From: Rhodopirellula sp.
GTDB lineage: Bacteria; Planctomycetota; Planctomycetia; Pirellulales; Thermoguttaceae
Direction of reading: 5' to 3'
Assembly: GCA_012728855.1 (NCBI GenBank)
Contig: JAAYEH010000704.1
Location: forward strand, 1-64,000
DNA length: 64,000 nucleotides
Shown: in pieces, positions 38,904-47,009 of the stretch
How positions within the stretch are numbered: the stretch's first letter is position 1
How the letters are laid out: each line of letters begins with the position of its first letter
Translations under genes and position numbers: made by a program
The notes under the pieces: generated by a model
Databases searched by the model: none
Told to the model about the DNA's origin: nothing
The model's input: only the letters and a program-made list of their open reading frames with translations

Positions 38904-40115
38904 ATGGCATTTCTCAGCCGACTGGCTATTGGGTGGGGTCTGTTCGTCCTTGCGGCTGGGTGCGCTACCCAGTACGAGTCCGGAATACGCGGGCTGAACG
39001 TCACCGGGTCCGGTCCAAGCAACTCCCTTGGTGCCGCAGAGGCGACCACGTCGAAAATCGCTCCACCAAGTCGCAACGCGGAGCCCTTAAGCCGGTCCGA
39101 GGTGGCTCGGGCAATGGCTTACGAGGGGCGCGACACGAAGGAGAGCGTGCGGCAGACGGCAGGGCAGTCGCCGGTGACTGCCGTTTCATCATCGATCAAG
39201 CAGGGGGTCGGCAAGATCACCGATTTCTTCACTCCGGACCCGGTTCCCGTGTCTCGGAACGACCCCACATCTCTGGCCAACGCCTCCAGCCCGGGGCCAG
39301 AACTTTACGTGGCAATGGCACGGCTCAACGAGCAAACGGGAAAGGGCGTCGAGGCGGAGCAGCAGTATCGCAAGGCGCTGGCAATGCGGCCGGACGATCC
39401 GGACGCACTAGTCGGCTTGGCGCGGCTGAAAGACCGTCAGGGGCGACTGGACGAGGCGCTCGAACTGTATCGCCGCGCGGCCGAGGCCGGCCCTTCCGTG
39501 GCTGCGATCCACAACGACCTGGGATTGTGCTGCGCCCGCAATCGAAATACCCCGGAGGCGGTCACGGCGCTGCGTCGCGCTGTGGAACTTGAACCGAGGC
39601 AAAAGCTCTATCGCAACAACCTCGCCGCGGTGTTGGTGGAGTCGGGCGACAACGAGGCGGCCTTCGAGCATCTTCTCGCGGCACACGGTGAGGCGGCCGC
39701 CTGTTACAACTTGGGCTACCTCGTTCAGAAGAAAGGCCAGACCGACCTGGCGCGAAAGTTGTTTGCCAAGGCCGTCCAGAAAGACCCGTCGCTGGGCGAG
39801 GCGCGGGTTTGGCTGGAACGATTGCAGTCGGCCGAGCCGGCGGGCGGAACGCCTCCAGCGGCAATCGCATCGGCCCCGCGGCCGCCGATGTCGGCCAGCG
39901 TGGTTCGCCAGCTTCCTCCCACCGAAGCTCGGCCGGGATCGGCGGTTGCGGCTTCCTTGCCGCCGTCGGTCGGACGAGACGTCGCGAAAACTATTGAATC
40001 GCCGCTGCCGTGGCCGCGGGGTTCCGCACCAGCGCTCAACGCCCCGCTTCCGGCCGACTTGTCCGTCGGACCGAATCTCCATCCCTTGCCGCCCGTCGAC
40101 GCCACTGCGAAGTAG
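38904..40115 (+). CDS. TPR-repeat lipoprotein (TadD-like)
   Basis: Exported lipoprotein of about 403 residues. The signal sequence ends in the lipobox LAAGC (Cys near residue 19). After a Ser/Pro-rich linker, TPR units start around residue 140: ELYVAMARLNEQTGKGVEAE, then LVGLARLKDRQGRLDEALEL, AAIHNDLGLCCARNRNTPEA and ACYNLGYLVQKKGQTDLARK. A Pro/Ala-rich tail follows. TadD proteins are outer-membrane TPR lipoproteins of Tad systems, and the location supports that role. The track starts at GTG 38892; ATG 38904 and GTG 38898 are also possible after GGAGGG. Confidence 0.85.
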   Translation: MAFLSRLAIGWGLFVLAAGCATQYESGIRGLNVTGSGPSNSLGAAEATTSKIAPPSRNAEPLSRSEVARAMAYEGRDTKESVRQTAGQSPVTAVSSSIKQGVGKITDFFTPDPVPVSRNDPTSLANASSPGPELYVAMARLNEQTGKGVEAEQQYRKALAMRPDDPDALVGLARLKDRQGRLDEALELYRRAAEAGPSVAAIHNDLGLCCARNRNTPEAVTALRRAVELEPRQKLYRNNLAAVLVESGDNEAAFEHLLAAHGEAAACYNLGYLVQKKGQTDLARKLFAKAVQKDPSLGEARVWLERLQSAEPAGGTPPAAIASAPRPPMSASVVRQLPPTEARPGSAVAASLPPSVGRDVAKTIESPLPWPRGSAPALNAPLPADLSVGPNLHPLPPVDATAK

Positions 40116-40248
40116 CGATTCCCCCGTCGCGTTCAATGGCGTAAGAGTACGTCAGGCCTTCCAGCCTAACTCGGCATCGGTATAACTTCTACGAGAAGAG
40201 TTGTTGTTGTCGTAGGAGTGGAATTCCCCGTTCGCCAAGAGCAGCGAA
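40116..40248. repeat. Family 3 hairpin downstream of the TPR gene
   Basis: GTCAGGCCTTCCAGCCTAAC at 40150-40169 forms an imperfect stem of GTCAGGC and GCCTAAC with a short loop. A relative, GTCAGGGCTTCCAGCCCGAC, occurs at 50056-50075. Confidence 0.6.
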
Positions 40249-40562
40249 ATGGATACGGCATCCGTTAAACCGCGTAGTCCTTGGCTTGCTGGGCTTTCGG
40301 CTTTTTGTGATGATCGATGCGTCCATGTTGGCAAGGCGCAATCGCCACGCGTCCCGCAAGCGATATCAGCGGTGTGCTGGGCGATAATCGGCGAATGTCC
40401 AAGGACAGCCGAATCTCCGGGCCTATTCCGATGGCCGACTTGCACGGGAAAGCGCGGCTGATCTATTGGTCGCGTACACGCATCTTCCCCGATCCGGACG
40501 ACATAACCCGCTACTCTTCCGATCCCATTCGGTGGGATCGAGTTGGGTTGCGACTTGATTGA
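40249..40562 (+). pseudogene. lepB: Decayed signal peptidase I (lepB) remnant
   Basis: The frame from ATG 40317 reads VLGDNRRMSKDSRISGPIPM, then LHGKARLIYWSRTRIF and ends SDPIRWDRVGLRLD. GDN-x4-SxDSR-x-x-G-x-(V/I)P followed by GKAxxIYWS is the C-terminal signature (box E) of type I signal peptidases. A second frame from ATG 40249 begins MDTASVKPRSPWLAGLSAF, which resembles a signal-peptidase-type N-terminus. The catalytic Ser and Lys boxes are absent, so this is a deletion remnant of a full gene. Confidence 0.7.
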
Positions 40563-40619
40563 GGACGCAGGAGTTCCTTCGCCAATTCTGGCCTGGTTCA
40601 AGAGCGGGTCGCAGCCAGT

Positions 40620-40644
40620 AGGTTCCGCTTGCCGAGCGGAACCT
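40620..40644 (+). repeat. Palindromic repeat family 1, copy 2
   Basis: A perfect 10-bp stem with the same TGCCG loop as the copy at 16050, but the outer stem is AGGTTCC and GGAACCT rather than AGATCCC and GGGATCT. Both arms changed together, preserving pairing. Confidence 0.9.
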
Positions 40645-40700
40645 GAGCGGCTAAGTGAAGTTTCCACTCGGTGGGGCGATAGGACGCCAACTCTGCGCCC

Positions 40701-40725
40701 AGGTTCCGCTTGCCGAGTGGGACCT
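40701..40725 (+). repeat. Palindromic repeat family 1, copy 3
   Basis: AGGTTCCGCT, TGCCG loop and AGTGGGACCT. The differences from copy 2 (C to T and A to G on the right arm) turn two pairs into G-T wobbles, so the stem is retained. It is 57 nt after copy 2. Confidence 0.85.
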
Positions 40726-40930
40726 AACTTCTGTTACCTGTCAACGTCGAGATTTGAACCAGGCCCCAATTCTTAGGTCTGAATGGCCGAATCCTTTGCT
40801 TCTCGACAGATGCAACAGAAGGTATATTCGAGGATGGATTAGTGGTATGCGCACCTCTGGGAGGGGAAGTTTCGCGGCGGACAGAACCAGCCGCAGTTTC
40901 CTCCAGCAGGAAGGAACCCTCGCTTCTCTC
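40726..40930. other. Leader region of the methyltransferase/MTHFR gene
   Basis: No gene. The track's long N-terminus reads through family 1 hairpins here. A GCGGC...GCCGC hairpin at about 40873-40893 lies in the putative leader. I could not match it to a SAM, SAH or cobalamin riboswitch consensus. Confidence 0.4.
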
Positions 40931-42796
40931 ATGACCGACCGACCAACTTTCGTCGATGCACTCCACAGCGGGGTGCTTGTTTTTGACGGCCCGATGGGAA
41001 CGGAACTCTATCGGCATCATGTTTTCACCAACCGCTGTTTCGACGAGCTTTGCCTCTCCGATCCTTCCTTGATTCGACAAATCCACGCCGACTACTGCGA
41101 TGCCGGGGCCGACGTGCTTACCACCAACACCTTCGGGGCCAATCGCATTGCGCTGGGCAAGTTCGGTCTTGCCGAACGACTGCGGGAAATCTGCACCGCC
41201 GGCGCCCGCATCGCCCGAGAGGTTGCCGACGGGGCCGGGCGGCCGGTCTGGGTCGCCGGATCAATCGGTCCCCTGCCGCCCCAACCACAGCAGGAGAGCG
41301 AACTGGAGGAGATGGTTGTGGAACAGGTGGAGGCCCTGGTGGCAGGCGGGGCCGACTTCATCCTTTTTGAGACGCAGCCGATGCGGCAGTCGCTCGAGCG
41401 GTCGGCCGCGGCCATGCGTCGGTTGCCCGGCGTTCCTTTTGTCCTCTCCTTTACTGTTGTCCAGCGCGCGGAGACCGCCTCCGGCGAACCGGTCGAGCGG
41501 ATGCTCGCGCCGCTGCCGGAAGGCTCCCCACAGCCCATCGCCTGGGGCATGAACTGCGGCACGGGACCGGACGGGCTGCTCAGCGCCGTCGAGAAGGCGG
41601 TCCACCTGACCAACCTGCCGTTGATCGTGCAACCCAACGCCGGAATGCCCCGCGAAGTCGATCACCGCAACATCTATTTCTGCTCGCCGGAATACCTGAC
41701 GAGCTACGCCCGCCAGTATGTCGATTTGGGCGTCGGCGCCGTGGGCGGCTGCTGCGGCATCACCCCGGAGCATATCCGGGAAATGGCGGCGGCGATCAAG
41801 CCGCTGGCCCGCTCCCGCGTGAGACGCGTGATGGTCGCCGAGCCGGCGGAATCGGCCGAGTTGAGGGAGCCCACCGCAGTAGCCGAGCGATCTCGCCTGG
41901 CCTGGCGGCTGACGCATGGCAAGTGGTGTACGAGCGTCGAACTGCTGCCGCCGCGTGGTTGGGATCTCAGCGCGACGATCGAAAAGTCGCGATCCCTCTA
42001 TCGCCACGGGATCGACGCCATCAATATCCCCGACGGCCCGCGGGCCAGCTCGCGGATTTCCTCGCTGGTCGTCGCCGAGCGGATCCAGCAGGCGGTGGGC
42101 ATCGAGGTGATCTTGCACTTCTGCTGCCGCGACCGCAATCTTATCGGGATGCAGGCCGATCTGTTGGCCTGCGCCGCTTGTGACGTCCACAACATCCTCT
42201 TCGTTACCGGCGATCCGCCCAAGCTGGGCAACTACCCGCACGCCACCGGTGTCTTCGATACGGATTCCATCGGCATGGCCGGCGTGCAGAAGAGGCTCAA
42301 CTGCGGGCTCGATCTGGGCGGACAGGCGATCGAGCCGCAGACGTCGGCCTTCATCGGCGTCGGCCTCGACCCCACCGCGCTGGACCACCGGCGCGAACTG
42401 GACCGCTTCCGTCAAAAGGTCGAGGCAGGGGCGGAGTTTGCCATCACACAGCCGGTCTTTGATCCCGATGCGCTGCTGCGATTTCTCGACGAGGTCCGGC
42501 AGTACGAAATACCCATTCTTGCCGGCGTGTGGCCTCTGGCCAGTTACCGCAACGCCATGTTCCTGCACAACGAAGTCCCCGGCGTGGAGATCCCGGATGC
42601 GATTATGCAGCGGATGGCATCCGTCTCCAGCCGCGAGGAGCAGATGGCGATGGGCGTCCGCATTGCCCAGGAATCGGTGCGGCGGGTACACGACCGCATT
42701 GCCGGCATCCAGGTGAGCGCTCCGTTCGGCAAGGTGGAAACGGCGTTGGCGGTGATCGAGGGATGGAACGACAGTTATTCCCCCGCCGATCCTTGA
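40931..42796 (+). CDS. Bifunctional homocysteine S-methyltransferase / 5,10-methylenetetrahydrofolate reductase
   Basis: A YitJ-type fusion of 621 residues. The N-terminal MetH-like barrel (GVLVFDGPMGTELYRH, DVLTTNTFGANRIAL) carries the zinc cysteines WGMNCGTGP and GGCCGITPEH. The second half (from about 325) is the FAD-dependent MTHFR barrel (SVELLPPRGWDLSATIEKSR, ILHFCCRDRNLIGMQADLLA, EFAITQPVFDPDALLRFL). It could generate and use methyl-THF for methionine synthesis without cobalamin. The ATG at 40931 (MTDRPTFVDAL) is the first start matching the family; the ribosome site is weak. It overlaps the converging membrane-protein gene by 22 nt. Confidence 0.93.
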   Translation: MTDRPTFVDALHSGVLVFDGPMGTELYRHHVFTNRCFDELCLSDPSLIRQIHADYCDAGADVLTTNTFGANRIALGKFGLAERLREICTAGARIAREVADGAGRPVWVAGSIGPLPPQPQQESELEEMVVEQVEALVAGGADFILFETQPMRQSLERSAAAMRRLPGVPFVLSFTVVQRAETASGEPVERMLAPLPEGSPQPIAWGMNCGTGPDGLLSAVEKAVHLTNLPLIVQPNAGMPREVDHRNIYFCSPEYLTSYARQYVDLGVGAVGGCCGITPEHIREMAAAIKPLARSRVRRVMVAEPAESAELREPTAVAERSRLAWRLTHGKWCTSVELLPPRGWDLSATIEKSRSLYRHGIDAINIPDGPRASSRISSLVVAERIQQAVGIEVILHFCCRDRNLIGMQADLLACAACDVHNILFVTGDPPKLGNYPHATGVFDTDSIGMAGVQKRLNCGLDLGGQAIEPQTSAFIGVGLDPTALDHRRELDRFRQKVEAGAEFAITQPVFDPDALLRFLDEVRQYEIPILAGVWPLASYRNAMFLHNEVPGVEIPDAIMQRMASVSSREEQMAMGVRIAQESVRRVHDRIAGIQVSAPFGKVETALAVIEGWNDSYSPADP

Positions 42797-43218
42797 TTCT
42801 TTGCCGCCCGGTTCGTCAACCCCAGCAACAGACATCCCAAGAAAATGATAACGGGCCCTTCCCCGAGGGTCCATAACAGCGGCATCCCTACGACGATATC
42901 CAACGCGAGCATTCCGATCCCGAAGAGGATTTTCAGCACGGCGAGGCACTTCACCACCGGCAAGAGGCGGCGGACGTTGAGCGAGATAAAAAGAAACAGA
43001 GCGCCTTGGACGGCATAGAGCCCGGATTGCGAACGGGTCAGGTACTGAACGATCCGATCCGCGGGCAACTCACCCATGCCCAGACCGCGGTGAATCTCTT
43101 CCATCCAGACAAGCGGCATCACCGCCGGAATCAAGGCGGTCAAGAGAATCGCTGCATAGATCCGCAGCAAGACGATCACCGCCCGCTCGGCGCGGCTTGC
43201 CCGAATAGTCTGGTGCAT
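42775..43218 (-). CDS. Small four-helix membrane protein of unknown function
   Basis: A 147-residue protein with hydrophobic segments at about 12-38 (AVIVLLRIYAAILLTALIPA), 66-82 (GLYAVQGALFLFISL), 88-108 and 115-136. The motif WMEEIHRGLGMGELP sits in the first loop. I do not recognise a function. Its 3' end overlaps the converging MetH/MTHFR gene by 22 nt, and it lies between that gene and a kinase-like gene on the same strand, so it may have its own promoter. Confidence 0.7.
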   Translation of the reverse strand: MHQTIRASRAERAVIVLLRIYAAILLTALIPAVMPLVWMEEIHRGLGMGELPADRIVQYLTRSQSGLYAVQGALFLFISLNVRRLLPVVKCLAVLKILFGIGMLALDIVVGMPLLWTLGEGPVIIFLGCLLLGLTNRAAKNQGSAGE

Positions 43219-43291
43219 AGCGACCCGTGCATCCCGTGGTTGAGCGATGACTTCGTTCCACTTGGCATCGGCGGCGCAAAGACGCCTTCGC

Positions 43292-44038
43292 TCAATTGCC
43301 CGCCGCCGCTGCCTCCGATTCCGCCATCACCCGGTCGTAGGCTGCGACGATCATGTCGGCTGCCGCCTCCGTACCGAGCCGATCCACCCGAATCACCAAG
43401 TCGTACAGGTGCGGATCGTTGAGATCGCGGCGGAAGAACTGCCGAACAAATTCGTTGCGGCCCCGTTCGGCATCCGCCATCCAGCGGCGGGCAGCGGCTT
43501 CGTCCAAGTTCCCCTGCTGCATGATTCGCGAGAGCCGGTACTTCTCCTCGGCAATGATCCGCACGGCCAGTCCATGGTCTCGCGGCAGCAGGAATTGGGC
43601 GCCGCGACCCACAAAGATCACGTTTCCCTTGCGGGCACGGCTAAGAACGACGCGAGCCAGATGCACGACGTACTTCTCGTGGGAAATCAGCTTGGGATCG
43701 ACCCAAGCGCCCAGGATGTCGAACGCCCAGTTGGAGGTCGTCTCGTCGACCAATTCGAGCATCGACTTGGACAGGCGATAACGCTCGGCCACCTGGTCCA
43801 GAAGATTCCGGTCCATCACCTCCCAGCCGAGCCTTTGGCCCAATCTTGCCGCGAGTTCGCTGCCACCGGCGCCGACCTCTCGGGAGATGGAAATGTAGTG
43901 GCCAAGCGGCGGATGAGTCCGGTGATGACCGTGGACTCCGATCTCGCGACCGGCGATCTCTTCGGTCATCGCCCAAGCCTTCATTTGCCGCTCGGCGGCT
44001 GCGAAAACCTTGGGTTCCATGGGTGTCTGCACTCTCAT
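43292..44038 (-). CDS. Cytidylate kinase-like protein
   Basis: P-loop kinase of the cytidylate-kinase-like family, 248 residues. The core opens YISISREVGAGGSELAARLG with a degenerate P-loop and includes WEVMDRNLLDQVAER. KGNVIFVGRGAQFLLP and LAVRIIAEEKYRLSRIM lie in the middle, and HLYDLVIRVDRLGTEAAADM near the C-terminus. The substrate is not established for this group. The track starts at 44197; ATG 44038 (MRVQTPMEPKVF) has GAGGAGG about 6 nt upstream and is preferred. Confidence 0.85.
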   Translation of the reverse strand: MRVQTPMEPKVFAAAERQMKAWAMTEEIAGREIGVHGHHRTHPPLGHYISISREVGAGGSELAARLGQRLGWEVMDRNLLDQVAERYRLSKSMLELVDETTSNWAFDILGAWVDPKLISHEKYVVHLARVVLSRARKGNVIFVGRGAQFLLPRDHGLAVRIIAEEKYRLSRIMQQGNLDEAAARRWMADAERGRNEFVRQFFRRDLNDPHLYDLVIRVDRLGTEAAADMIVAAYDRVMAESEAAAAGN

Positions 44039-44352
44039 GATCGGCCTCCTCGTTTGAGAGAAGATGGACTCGCGGACCATGTCGAGAAGCCGAACCCTCC
44101 CTGGCCGCGAGCGAACGACAAGCAACCGCATCGACACGCCGAGGCAGCAGACATGCCCACAGCTTGGGGCACCCGCAATGGAATTGCAGAATGCCACCTT
44201 GGAGTTATGCGCCTTCAGTTATTTTAATGGATCAGCGTAGCCAGGGGAAGCGCTTGGTGCAAAGTTTTTCCAGAATAATTATTTGGAATCAATCCTGCGG
44301 CTGGATAGGCCAAGGCATTGTGCCCGGCGAGTAGAAATCGCCAGCAGAGACT
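44039..44352. other. Intergenic region with an AT-rich patch
   Basis: No gene. An AT-rich patch at about 44217-44285 contrasts with its surroundings. On the minus strand TTGCAC and TACGCT are 17 nt apart, a weak sigma-70-like arrangement that could serve the kinase gene. Confidence 0.3.
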
Positions 44353-44670
44353 CTATCGCAAGAAATCGAATACCCCGGCAGGGCCGTAGCCGAAGTCTCT
44401 GGCGGAGAAATTCATCCCGTAGCCGTAGCCTGCCTGAAAACCAGGATAGTACCCATAACCTGGGCCGTACCCGTAACCGCGGTACATCGGTTGGTAGCCG
44501 TAACCGCCGGGGTAATACCAGCGGTAGCCATAATAACCGTAAGGGACGGACGAGTAGCCGTAGCTGCCGTGCCACCCCCGTTGAGCCTCGGCCGGAGCCA
44601 CTGGAACCGCGAGCCACAACGCTCCGAGGAGCACCAGCGTAACCGTTGCCGTCCAAACTGACTTGAACAT
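44353..44670 (-). CDS. Tyr/Gly-rich small secreted protein
   Basis: A 105-residue protein with a signal peptide (MFKSVWTATVTLVLLGALWL, cleaved near AEA). The mature region is dominated by GYGY, YGYRWYYPGG, MYRGYGYGPGYGYYPG and similar Tyr/Gly/Pro repeats, ending SARDFGYGPAGVFDFLR. AAGGAGGT stands 6 nt before the ATG, a strong site consistent with real expression. Such proteins may form amyloid-like, adhesive or wall-associated material; that is inference from composition. The plus-strand ORF over it is a shadow. Confidence 0.75.
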   Translation of the reverse strand: MFKSVWTATVTLVLLGALWLAVPVAPAEAQRGWHGSYGYSSVPYGYYGYRWYYPGGYGYQPMYRGYGYGPGYGYYPGFQAGYGYGMNFSARDFGYGPAGVFDFLR

Positions 44671-44866
44671 CGGAAACCTCCTTTTTGGGCATTTTGCAGG
44701 GATATAATCTTCCGACTCCCCTCGGCCGCCGGGGTGCGTCCCGGCTCATTCGCCTCAAACGCAAGCCGCTGGGGTATCGCTCACCCAAATCATACGCCAA
44801 CAGGCTGCTGGAGACTCTAACCCTTGGTTACTACTCCGGCGAGAAAGCCCGACTTACTTGGGCAGA

Positions 44867-45517
44867 CTACGGGCCGCAGTGCGCGTCGCCGCGTCCACAA
44901 CAATCGCCGCGCAGCGCCTCAAGCCCTTCGCGGACGACCAACGGCACGATCACCAGGGCGGCCACGGGGTCCGCCCATGCCCAGCCGAAGGCCGCGTTGA
45001 GAGACAGTCCGACCAGCGTGGCCAGCGAAAGCCATGCGCATGTGATCGTTTCGTAGGAATCGGCCCGCAAAGCGGCGCTTCCGAGACGTTCCGCGGTTCG
45101 CAGTTTGGCCCAGCCCAAGACCGGCATGGCGACGAGAGACGCCGAGGTCAAGACAACGCCGATCACGCTCTCTTCGGCCTCCCGGCCGTAGCCGATGAGC
45201 CGCCGGGCAGCGTCGACGACGATATAGACGGCCAGCGCCAGCAGCAGGATGCCGGCGATCTTCGCCGCCGTTCGTTCTCGCTCCTCAACCCGCTGCGGCG
45301 AGCGGCGATCGAGTTCTTTGAGCAATCGCCAGAGAACGACCGAGGCGCTGGTGACCTCGATGATCGAGTCGACTCCGAAACTGAACAACGCCACCGAACT
45401 TGCCAGCAATCCCGCGGCAACGGCGATGGCGCCTTCCGCCACGTTCCAAACAATCAGTGCCCATTCGAGCCGGACCGCTCGGCGAAGAAGAGGCGTACGG
45501 GAAAAATCGGCGGACAC
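44867..45517 (-). CDS. Cation diffusion facilitator family transporter
   Basis: A six-helix CDF-type divalent metal or proton antiporter in the inner membrane. Acidic metal-site residues lie in SVALFSFGVDSIIEVTSAS (second helix pair) and ALRADSYETITCAWLSLATL. The C-terminal cytoplasmic domain is missing, as in the short subgroup, and the protein ends CCGRGDAHCGP, a Cys/His-rich tail. The track start is a TTG inside the PQQ gene. GTG 45517 leaves a 16-nt gap after that gene and gives 216 residues. Confidence 0.85.
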   Translation of the reverse strand: MSADFSRTPLLRRAVRLEWALIVWNVAEGAIAVAAGLLASSVALFSFGVDSIIEVTSASVVLWRLLKELDRRSPQRVEERERTAAKIAGILLLALAVYIVVDAARRLIGYGREAEESVIGVVLTSASLVAMPVLGWAKLRTAERLGSAALRADSYETITCAWLSLATLVGLSLNAAFGWAWADPVAALVIVPLVVREGLEALRGDCCGRGDAHCGP

Positions 45518-45533
45518 GGCGAGGCAACCTAAA

Positions 45534-46805
45534 CTAGTCTTTGGCGATCGTGGGCCGGCGTGCCCCGCCAATCGCCATCAGGTGCGATACCGTCCGCAGG
45601 TACATCACTCCGTCGGCGATCGCCGGCGTGCTATTGCTTCGCTCGCCGAGATCCATGCGGCTCACCAACTCGTACTTTTCCGACGCCGCGAGCACGACCA
45701 ATTCGCCCTCGCGCGAGATGCAGTAGAGATGACCGCCGACGCGTACCGGTGAACCGAAGAAATTGCCGCCGACGCGCTCCTTCCAGAGAACCTCGCCCGT
45801 GGGTGCGTTCAGGCAGGTGACCACCCCTTGGTCCCCCCAGAGGAAGACAAGGGGATCCTTGGCAATCGGCGTAGGCACGTAGGGGAGAGCCCCTTTCATC
45901 TCATAGACTAACTCGGGCTTCGTGCTGTTGGCCGGATCGCCGGGGCGGACGGCTACCATCCGCCTACCGACGCCGCCCCCGCCGCAACCGGCGACAATCA
46001 GTCCCGAGGCTACGGCGGGTGAGCCGACCACGCGGTAGGTTATCACGTCGATTTCCCAGTTCACCGCCCCCGTCCGTGGATCGAGGCTGCTGACGCCATG
46101 CGCCCAACTTGATTGGATCAATTGCGGCGGCCCGCCTTCGGATTGGTAGATCAGCGGAGTGGCGTAGGCCGTCTTTTCGGTTTTCCGCGGTGTCTGCCAG
46201 CGAGTCTCGCCCGTCTTCGCATCTAGCGCGAAGGTGGAACTTTCGCCGTCCTGATCGTTCGACAAGATCACCAGATCCTCGAAGACGATCGGCGACGCGC
46301 CGTATCCGTGCTCCGCAACGAACGGCCCCACCTCTCGCCGCCAGATCTCCGCACCCGACACCTGATCCAGAGCCGCCACATGGTATTCCTCCGGCGTCGC
46401 CCAGACAAAATAGAGCCGCTCCGCGTCCAACGCGGGCGTCGACGACGCATAGCAATTGAGCTTGTGTTTCGGATGCGTGGTCGAGGCGTACTCGCGTTTC
46501 CAGATCGGGCTGCCGTCGCCCGTTCGCAAGCAGTGGATGACCTGTGTGGCATCGTCCTCGGAGGCCGACGTGACGAAGACCCGCTCACCGCAAATCACCG
46601 GCGACGAATAGCCGATCCCCGGCAATTCCACCCGCCATCGATAGTCGTCAGCGGTCCAGCGCACCGGAATGGTCGTAGCCTCGCTGATCCCTGTTCCGTT
46701 GGGGCCGCGGAATCGGGACCACGAGCCATCGGCGGCCTCGATCGCCGAAGATAAGGATATCGACAACAGTCCGAACAAAAGACAACCGCGGAAAGTCCGG
46801 TTCAT
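45534..46805 (-). CDS. Exported PQQ-like beta-propeller protein
   Basis: A 423-residue exported beta-propeller. A signal peptide covers residues 1-25 (MNRTFRGCLLFGLLSISLSS). The body opens WSRFRGPNGTGISEATTIPV and repeats propeller blades: GYSSPVICGERVFVTSASED, DKDGESSTFALDAKTGETRW-type, EPLVFLWGDQGVVTCLNAPTGEVLW. It resembles the planctomycete PQQ-containing outer-membrane-type family, but lacks quinoprotein dehydrogenase signatures, so it is probably not an enzyme. ATG 46805 is chosen over 46844 because it opens at the signal peptide. A CDF transporter gene follows 16 nt downstream. Confidence 0.85.
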   Translation of the reverse strand: MNRTFRGCLLFGLLSISLSSAIEAADGSWSRFRGPNGTGISEATTIPVRWTADDYRWRVELPGIGYSSPVICGERVFVTSASEDDATQVIHCLRTGDGSPIWKREYASTTHPKHKLNCYASSTPALDAERLYFVWATPEEYHVAALDQVSGAEIWRREVGPFVAEHGYGASPIVFEDLVILSNDQDGESSTFALDAKTGETRWQTPRKTEKTAYATPLIYQSEGGPPQLIQSSWAHGVSSLDPRTGAVNWEIDVITYRVVGSPAVASGLIVAGCGGGGVGRRMVAVRPGDPANSTKPELVYEMKGALPYVPTPIAKDPLVFLWGDQGVVTCLNAPTGEVLWKERVGGNFFGSPVRVGGHLYCISREGELVVLAASEKYELVSRMDLGERSNSTPAIADGVMYLRTVSHLMAIGGARRPTIAKD

Positions 46806-47009
46806 TGTGCAAGTCCCTGGGGGGATGGACGGGAGGAAATTCAACCAATTCTAGCCTCCGTGGGCATGGCATGTCGACTGCCCGCACGAAACCCGTGTTG
46901 CCCCACGAGCGTCTGCCGCGCTACAATCCCTTTGCGGCGACCGCATGCCGGGGCATCACCCCTAACGCAACTTGCGGCCGCAAAACAACGAGCCGAAATA
47001 GCCGTATAA

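Noticed and set aside
40735-40765. tRNA-like GGTTCAAATC on the minus strand
   Set aside because: No acceptor, D or anticodon stems can be formed around it.
40655-40930. Longer N-terminus for the MetH/MTHFR fusion
   Set aside because: It reads through a family 1 hairpin and non-conserved sequence; the family begins at MTDRPTFVDAL.
40726-40930. SAM, SAH or cobalamin riboswitch before the methionine-pathway gene
   Set aside because: No conserved core motif could be matched by eye; only one small hairpin is present. An Infernal scan would settle it.
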